DNA from: Anisodus tanguticus
Lineage: Eukaryota > Streptophyta > Magnoliopsida > Solanales > Solanaceae
Length of the DNA: 64,000 nucleotides
Direction: 5' to 3'
Assembly (NCBI GenBank): GCA_034509755.1
Contig: CM067549.1
Location: forward strand, 35,546,001-35,610,000
Shown here: positions 57,201-64,000 of the stretch, piece by piece
Position numbering within the stretch: the first letter of the stretch is position 1
Layout: each line of letters starts with the position of its first letter
Made by a program: the position numbers and the translations under genes
The notes under the pieces: generated by a model
Told to the model about the DNA's origin: nothing
Databases searched by the model: none
Seen by the model: only the letters and a program-made list of their open reading frames with translations

Positions 57201-58671
57201 TACTAACAACTCATTATATGGTTAAGAGTTCAGATGATCGTTAAAGGGGTCATAGAACGTAATGTAAGAGGAATTATGTCGTAAGCATCCTGATTACCAT
57301 TGTGGGGTATAAAGCTTCTTTTAATATAAACCACATTGACGTAGATGATCAGTCTATCCAAGGTAGAATAGTCCACAAGACTTAATAATGGTTTCCGAAG
57401 GTGTCATAATAGGGTCGTAGAACAGTAGGTATATTCCTATCGTATCTAGCGACATAAGGTCTTATCATTTGATTCCTTTCTTTAATGTGAGTTCCAAATA
57501 ATGAAGTATCACAAATCTTCTACTTCTACAAAGTTGTTCCCCCCGTGTGATATTATTTGTGTCGTATCAAGTCCTGGACAATGATCCAACTCTCCCTGTT
57601 ACGAATCTCATATGTTTCCAAGGTTCGTAGGTAAAATAAAGCATCATAGAGCAATAAGTATGTTAAGGATACTCTTCCTTCTTTTGGCATGATCAGAATG
57701 AAGCGAACAATATCCATAACGGCTCCACTCTTAGATATGTTAGTGGCTAATGTTCTTGACTTCTATATAATGATATTGATCTTATCTTATGACTTGTTCA
57801 TTCTTCAAAGTAAGTTATGTTGATGAAGTTAGTTCCATAATGTTAATCGGAGGGACAACGACCTTACGTCACTCCGATAGACTCAAAGTGTCTTAGTATC
57901 ATTCATGTATTATATACATGTATCATGACCTCACATGCGTTATATACGCGTATGCTATATGATATCTATCTGGGGTATGGGAAAGGTTATGGCATTATAT
58001 ATGCACCACCACCTGATCAGCTGGTTATATGATGATGATTATGCCCACCGATGTTGTTATGATAAGAAAGATGCTCAATGAGGCCACTGGCATTATATAC
58101 GCATATATATGTATGACGGAATTATTTACGCATATACAGTATACATGTGCATATCATGGCCCTTAGTGGTAATTCAGAGTTTCAGGTTGATTCCTTCCTA
58201 TCTCTCATTATACTTGATATTCTTTCATATGATTATTTCAGTCTGTCTTACGTATTCGGTTCATTCTTCTTGCATCTGTTATATTTCACATTGTAGGTCC
58301 AATTGTACAGGTTGGTAGACTGGTTTGCTAGATAGTTCAGATGATCAGTGGAAGAGTTGCAAGCTCCAATTTTACCTGGAGCCGAGTTAGGTCTAGTAAT
58401 TGCATTGTTGTTAGAGATTATGGGTAGCTTCGACCCTGTCCGAGCACTTGTATTAGTCGTTCAGTAATAGGCACTCATAGAGGCTTCATAGTAACAATGG
58501 ATTATTTTATATTCAATTGCATACCATGGGATAGTGGCCACGTTCATGTACAAAAATATTTTTGTTCACAAAATTCATTTGTGTTACAAGTTACGTCACT
58601 TACCCTATTACAAGACCACAGTAGATGCATGTAGAGCATGGTCTGTCCTACTCAGGTTGTGGGGCGTGACA
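54291..58671 (+). mobile_element. E-2 solo LTR (4.38 kb)
   Basis: It starts TGTAACACCCCGTACTTC and ends GGGGCGTGACA, with a perfect TTTAT duplication on both sides and no internal region. It is colinear with E-1 apart from indels: about 290 bp extra near 54913-55205, about 200 bp missing near 56795, and 165 bp extra at 57247-57411. The hairpin AAGTAGGTG-CAT-CACCTACTT is at 54704-54724. Confidence 0.95.
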
Positions 58672-58676
58672 TTTAT
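58672..58676. repeat. Target duplication, right of E-2
   Basis: TTTAT, identical to 54286-54290. Confidence 0.9.
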
Positions 58677-58699
58677 CTTCCGCATTTGATATTGCATCA
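58677..58699 (+). mobile_element. End of D-1 3' LTR
   Basis: Read after the E-2 insertion, CTTCCGCATTTGATATTGCA corresponds to the D-2 LTR end (TTTCCGCACTTGGTATGTA). Confidence 0.65.
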
Positions 58700-59008
58700 T
58701 TATGAACTTGAATTACCCCCAGAATTAGAGGTAGTCCATCCAGTGTTTCATGTATCAATGCTTCAAAAATGGATAAGAGATCTCTCTCATATATCACCTG
58801 TTGAGGATGTTCAGATTACAGAGAATTTGTCTTATGAAGAGATTCCAGTTGCTATTTTAGATCGTCAAGTCCGGAAGTTGCAAACTAAAGAGATAGCCTC
58901 CATTAAGGTATTGTGGAGGAATAACAACATGGAAGAAATGACATGCGAGACTTAGGAAGACATAAAGTCTAGATATCATCATCTATTCCAGATCAAAGGT
59001 TTATATTG
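58700..59008 (+). pseudogene. Tekay-type integrase tail and chromodomain fragment
   Basis: The open frame contains YELELPPELEVVHPVFHVSMLQKW, LSYEEIPVAILDRQVRKL and KEIASIKVLWRNNNMEEMTCET, then a stop and KSRYHHLFQ. It is the same protein region as in A-0 and A-2 but a different subfamily (QKWIRDLSHISPVEDV). The fragment begins abruptly at the LTR end; no polypurine tract or LTR follows. It may be the target into which the neighbouring D LTR inserted. Confidence 0.88.
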
Positions 59009-59261
59009 ATATTCGTGTGATACAATTTCCTTATCTTTACCCTATAGTGGTGAACTTATCTTAAGTACCTTGTTTAGGTGATGATTCAAGAAAGAATATG
59101 GTGGATGCAGCCCAGACTATGAGTCGAGAGTTCTTTGGGGTAGCCAACCATGGATGGAGCAAGAATATGGTGGATGCAGCCCAGAATACTAACATGCCAA
59201 GTATGCATCCACCACATTCTTGCTCTTTTATGTTCTTTGGGGTTGCTTATGAGCGTGATTA
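59009..59261. repeat. Scrambled filler with direct and inverted repeats
   Basis: This is a mosaic of short copied pieces. A 25-bp direct repeat occurs at 59092-59116 and 59161-59185. An inverted repeat of 22 bp with one mismatch pairs 59157-59178 with 59204-59225. A perfect 24-bp inverted repeat pairs 59187-59210 with 59262-59285. 59239-59260 matches D-1 51441-51462 with one difference. 59147-59163 equals 59622-59638 in the D-2 LTR. Confidence 0.88.
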
Positions 59262-59401
59262 GGATGCATACTTGGCATGTTAGTAGAGTAGGTTACTCTA
59301 ACACTAACCCCTCATCCTTTGAGGACCTTGTTGTTGCTTGTCTTCCCTATGGTTTTGCAAGGTTTACATTCAAGGATGAATCCTTTTCAAGAAGGGGAGA
59401 A
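59262..59401 (+). mobile_element. D-2 3' internal end and polypurine tract
   Basis: This is homologous to 53524-53656 of D-1. The tract AGAAGGGGAGAA is at 59390-59401. As in D-1 and B-2, an open frame crosses the tract into the LTR (HDIQASRGLHIKM). Confidence 0.85.
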
Positions 59402-60078
59402 TGATGTATTCCTAGTTGCCTCAAGATCGTCTATGTGGAGGCAAGACCATGATATCCAAGCTTCACGAGGGTTGCACATAAAGATGGATGTCTGAGAGCA
59501 TACTTTAGTGCAATCATGAGGATTTCGAGTGTGGATAATTGCATAAGAAAGCGAAAGGACAACATATGGTGAGGAAAACATCATCTGCGAATCGCAAATG
59601 GTGTCACATGTTGAGTCTACAGACCATGGATGGAGCAAGGACATCGTAGAAGCTAAAGGAACTGAAGGGCATGACCTGCGAATAGCAGATCATGCCACAG
59701 ACCATGTGTGCAATTCGCGGATTAAGAGAAGACTGTGACATGCCGACGTTTTGGTTATTTTTGCAATCTAAGAGTGTCACTTTTGGATCTCTTTTGTATT
59801 AATTTAGTCCTAGACTATAAATAGGGCACTTAGGCCATTTCATTCCTTAGTTATTGTTGAATATTGATATTGAATACTTTTGTGAGAGTTCTTGATAGCT
59901 TAGTACCAAGGTGTGCTTGTTGAAGCTATGTTGATCCATGTTTAGGAAAATGGGGTTGCTTGGGATTGCTACTTAGTTTCATATACTTTAGGAAGCTTTT
60001 GATTCTAATTCTTGTGTCTACCTCTTTATCTTTCAATTTCTTATTGTTTGATTTCGTTTCCGCACTTGGTATGTATTA
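59402..60078 (+). mobile_element. D-2 3' LTR (677 bp)
   Basis: It starts TGATGTATTCC and ends TATGTATTA. This is the fullest D LTR in the window. Palindrome-like motifs are at 59584-59596 (CTGCGAATCGCAA), 59675-59688 and 59707-59720. The second half is very close to the D-1 5' LTR, so the two could be the LTR pair of one larger element. Confidence 0.88.
59815..59825 (+). promoter_or_regulatory. TATA box of D-2 LTR
   Basis: CTATAAATAGG, identical to the D-1 and B-2 boxes. Confidence 0.75.
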
Positions 60079-60763
60079 ATAGAGAATAACCATATAGTGA
60101 ATATGTCAGGATATTTTAAACAGGGGAAACTCTACAAATTAATGGAGAAAGACACCATAGTGTGCGGTGACGTAAACCGCCCAAAAGTTATAAACAAGTA
60201 CCCTTTAGCATCAGAATAACAATAGAATCATAGGTGATACCCAAAACTTTCAACATAAGACAGAAGAGACTATGTTAAATTAAGTTGTTGAGTAAATTAT
60301 AGAACCCCGAGAGCGATATAAGCAACATTAAAATGACACCAATACGATCACGGGTAGAAAGACAAGTAAAAACGACATTACGAATTGAGACCAAAGGATA
60401 TCCGATCCAAAAAGGAAGAAAATAGTGACAAGAATGACCAAGAAGCCGTGAGAGTGATATGGTTGATATACGACATTGGAAATCCAAGGAAGGACTGAAC
60501 GGTATTGACAGTCTACTAGTAAATGTAAGATGTAAGCGCGAGAAGGATAGGGGATATAGGAGCTATGAAGGAAAAAAGGACTACCGACCAATGAATCCAT
60601 GTGAACGTACGTGGTAACAATTAACCTACGAGAGTAAAATCAAGATCCAACGAAATGTGTGAACCAAGAAATATGGGTGGTATTAACCTTGTAAACAAAA
60701 GGAAACTATCTACTGCTGCAAAGAATAACCATGATGGTACTAGTTCTAATAGCCCGACAACCA
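60079..60763. other. Unassigned sequence between D-2 and H
   Basis: Two overlapping minus-strand frames (60600-60328 and 60487-60275) are hydrophobic and Phe/Leu/Ile rich but match no family I recognise and lack a sensible start context. No LTR ends were found. It is probably an old transposable-element fragment. Confidence 0.3.
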
Positions 60764-63700
60764 TGTCACGACCCCGTTTTAGGAATCATGGTAGTACCTA
60801 CACATTTCCACCGGTAGGCGAACCACTTCCCATATAAATAAAATAATATGAAAGAAATACAAAAATATAATCAAATCATAAATACACCCCCAAAATCTGG
60901 TCTGTGATACAAGAGAACTAATGTGGAATACAAGTCTGAATGAAGGCAACAAAGGCCAAAACTGAAAAACATAATAAAAATGTCTATAACTACGTGTTTT
61001 GAATCCAAATTCAAAGACATAGTAAGAGAATAAGCATCCAAGCCATGCCAGAAGAACCATTGTCAGCCTGGAACGTCTAAATCAACCTGCCCGGACACAC
61101 ACTTGAGCTCGCAAACTAGTAGAGGGACCTGTATCTACATCAGAAAAGATTCAACAAGCATAGCATGAGTACACAATGTACCCCTGTAGACATCATAGGC
61201 CGACAACAACAGAATATACGTAGCGGAGATAAATATCAAGTTGACACCAGATAAGCCTATACTAGATAGTTCAGTAGCCCATATAATTCACGTTGTACAT
61301 ATATCAATACATTTATTCAACAAGTCACAATGTTCACATAAGGTTCCACTCACAATCAAGTACATTCAATCCATTCACATATACAGGGACCTTACTATCA
61401 TAGTACCCATTGACTAGTACTCCCTTGTCCAAGTCATAATCAAGCTTAACCCAATTTACCCAACCATAACACATTGATAAAAAAGTCAACACTTAGATCA
61501 CATCGATCCTTTTTGAATGCTTTTCAGGAATACTACACTTAAGCTAACCATGATGACATTAACTCCTCTATTATTCTTAGTCTTGGATTTACCTAAATCT
61601 CTATACACTTATAGTCTGACACACATAGATCATGCAATGTTTACCTACCCAATGGCAACGTGTATCACAGGTTCCTTACTAGACTCGGTACCTAATCACA
61701 CGATCAAATAATAGACAACACACAATGCACATATTTTCCCTAGATCTAGACAAAAATCCTGACATATTGACATGGGACCACAGTAGCAATAGACATCAAA
61801 GACCTACCTACAAATTATAACCACAAAATACATGCATAAGAAATCAAGTCACATGTGGCAACCAATTCAAATTTATCCAAGTGTTCATAGATCCAACTAT
61901 CTATGTATCCACAGAGACCAGCCCAATCATAGCAATCAACCGATCCACATTACCAAATAATAGATAATTAATGTATAGATATATGTATGATATAAACGCA
62001 AATGCAAATCCCAGGTACCTTTATCAATTCAGTATACAGTACGTCAAGGTTTTATTATGATCCGTACACTCATGGGGGACCCACGAAGTCCATATACCCC
62101 TTCAAAATGTCCCATTGGGGCCCAACTCTTGGCTGCAATAATATCTACTATAGGCATGCAACCCCAATCCCCGCGTATCATTATACCCGTTGCGGCGTGC
62201 AACTCGAGCCATCCGTATCATCATCATCTCAATGTTGCCATAATATCATAGTGTTCTTACCTTTTTTGATCCCTTGGACTCGCAACATTTTCATACCACT
62301 CTCATTATAATATCATAGAACTATGAGTGTATGAATGAAAATGACACTACAAGGCAAGAAATTAGAATGTATGAGATGCAACCAAGTATAAGAGATGAAT
62401 AACACATGCTTTCAGAATTCAACAACAACTAACCCAAGTACAATCCAGATATCATATCAAACAGTTCAACAATAATAATCCAAGTACTATCAGGATATCA
62501 TACCAAACAGTCCAACCACAAAAATCCAAGTACAATCGGGATATCATATCAAACAGTCCAATCACAATAACCCAAATACTATCAGGATATCCTATCAAAG
62601 CAGGTGTGATAAATAAACATGACAATATCAAATATGGTGACGAGCTCACATAATGGCGACAAGCCCAAATAACAGTAGTTGGAATCATCTTAAGGTTGAT
62701 TTCCCAAATAACCCATAAACACAGTTCAACACCGGTACACACTCAACCGTTCATCACAACCGTTTGAGTGGAACACCCAAACACGCCCAATACCCCTCAA
62801 TATTTATAACTACTATGTACTTCTATCGAAGTTTGGAAAATAACTGTAGCATACTGCAAAGCCAAGTAGGAGACACGAACTCCTAATCCACAAGTCCTCC
62901 TAAGCGAATATCAGACGGTCGTAGTTCAAACAAGCGCATGAAGTTCCTATAATACAACACACATTCAATCAATACATAAGGACCAATTCTACAGTACACA
63001 TGATTCTATTGATACCAAACATGTTTTGTAAGGAACTCGGGGTCAAAAGTAAATTTAAAACCTCGTCCCGGACCCCAAGGGTCAAAATGGTAATTTTATT
63101 GAGAAAACGAGTTCAATATTATCAAAATAGTGTTTTACGTGTTCATACAAATCTAACAACACCCATATTGTTATACTTTAGTCTGAAACCCAAAAAGTGA
63201 TCGCGGGCCCACAAGGACAAAATCATAAATTTAAGTTAGAATCACGTTACCCATAATTTAAATAGTAGTAATCTAAAGTTTTATGAAATTCTAACTCCAA
63301 TTGAGCCTTCAATTTTATGACTTTGTCAAAATCCTCTTTGTGCCAAAACCCATAAATCGAATGTTTGCAAAATCCGGATTGAAATCAAAATTTATGTTAG
63401 AAATAGTTTACCCAAGGTTTAAACAAGCCAAAAACCTAGAATTTACTCAAATCCAATCATAATTAATTGAAGAAAACTCAAATTTTAACTTAGTATTTAA
63501 AACCCCAAATATTCCCTATCCAAACACGAATAAAATTGATAACTAACGAAATAATCTTAAAGAAATGTCAAAATAAAGGTTGAATACTTACCGCCTTGTT
63601 GAGATAAGAACAACGCCATAAAATCCACTTCAATCGGAGCTCTAGAACTCAAGTTATGTGTAAAATACAAAATGGACACAGTCTGATTTTTAATACACAA

Positions 63701-64000
63701 ACATTTCCACTTTGGCGGACCAACTTCCGCCCCGGCGGATCCGCTCCGGTGCACACCAGAAACCAATAATTTTTTTCCAAACTTAAATGGACATAACTCC
63801 CTCATATGGTGTCCAAATTCGACAATTCTAGTTGCTACAGATCAAAAATTCCGATACGCATCAATTCCAACAATCGAAACTCAATTCTAACATCAAATGA
63901 ATATAATGGTATATTGAAGCGTCGAAGATGAGTGACTTATGCCAATGACTCAAATGGTTGAACTTGACTAAACGAAGTCCAAATCCAATTCCGAAAGTTC
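60764..64000 (-). mobile_element. LTR-like sequence H, minus orientation, runs off the window
   Basis: The left end TGTCACGACCCCG is the reverse complement of a typical LTR end (CGGGGTCGTGACA). Text around 63060-63660 resembles LTR F around 11400-11850. There is a 46-bp tandem repeat at 62435-62604. ORFs here (for example 63805-63557 on the minus strand) show no domain. The LTR start lies beyond 64000, so its length is unknown. Confidence 0.55.
62435..62604 (+). repeat. 46-bp tandem repeat, about 3.7 copies
   Basis: Units begin at 62435, 62481, 62527 and 62573, exactly 46 bp apart, each with CAA(G/A)TAC(A/T)ATC followed by GATATC(A/C)TA(T/C)CAAA. The copies differ by scattered substitutions but have no length change. 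Confidence 0.9.

Noticed and set aside
60275..60600. Hydrophobic minus-strand ORFs considered as organellar membrane-protein insertions
   Set aside because: The text did not correspond to any organellar subunit I could recall with confidence, and flanking sequence gives no support.
63557..63805. 82-codon minus-strand ORF near the window end
   Set aside because: It lies in the H LTR-like sequence, has no domain, and similar text in LTR F is not open.

Overview
This window looks like plant nuclear heterochromatin, most likely from a Solanaceae species. That placement is an inference from the style of the long terminal repeats (LTRs) and the chromovirus types, not a database match. I found no convincing host gene, rRNA, tRNA or CRISPR array in 64 kb. 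Almost everything that can be read is LTR retrotransposon of the Ty3/gypsy (chromovirus) superfamily, mostly decayed by stops, frameshifts and truncation, plus one non-autonomous hAT-like DNA transposon. Family letters are local to this annotation. A is a Tekay/Del-like chromovirus with a chromodomain and LTRs of 2.3-2.7 kb. B is a CRM-like chromovirus without a recognisable chromodomain, with LTRs of about 0.7 kb. C and D are elements for which no reverse transcriptase is seen. E, F, G and H are other LTR types.

Layout from left to right. 1-1003 is unassigned. 1004-4805 is the 3' part of A-0 (integrase, chromodomain, 3' LTR). 4806-9300 is the 5' part of B-1 (truncated LTR, leader, gag, protease, start of RT). 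9301-14080 holds a reversed B leader fragment, LTR G, and an F-type LTR in minus orientation with decayed internal sequence. 14081-45146 is a nest. A-1 has its 5' LTR, a gag split by a hAT-like insertion, a protease and a truncated RT, and its probable 3' LTR lies at 42875-45146. That LTR hosts element C (minus), C hosts B-2 (minus, 20467-40358), B-2 hosts A-2 (minus, 21382-34306), and A-2 hosts the solo LTR A-3 (plus, 28285-30860). Exact or one-mismatch 5-bp target duplications support the three inner insertions.

45147-58699 is D-1, whose LTRs resemble those of B but whose interior has a gag-like region and an acidic ORF and no pol. It is interrupted by two very large solo LTRs, E-1 (47210-51372) and E-2 (54291-58671). 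58700-60078 holds a Tekay-type chromodomain fragment, a scrambled filler segment, and the 3' end and LTR of D-2. 60079-60763 is unassigned, and 60764-64000 is a minus-strand LTR-like sequence, H.

How the parts relate. A and B supply gag-pol enzymes, and C and D look like passengers that would depend on enzymes from relatives of B. No copy here looks competent, because catalytic residues are lost and frames are broken. The least explained signals are a dispersed imperfect palindrome, CTGCGANNCGCAG, in every B/D LTR and leader; an acidic ORF shared by C and D; LTR modules shared between otherwise different LTR families; and a mosaic of short copied and inverted pieces at 59092-59285.
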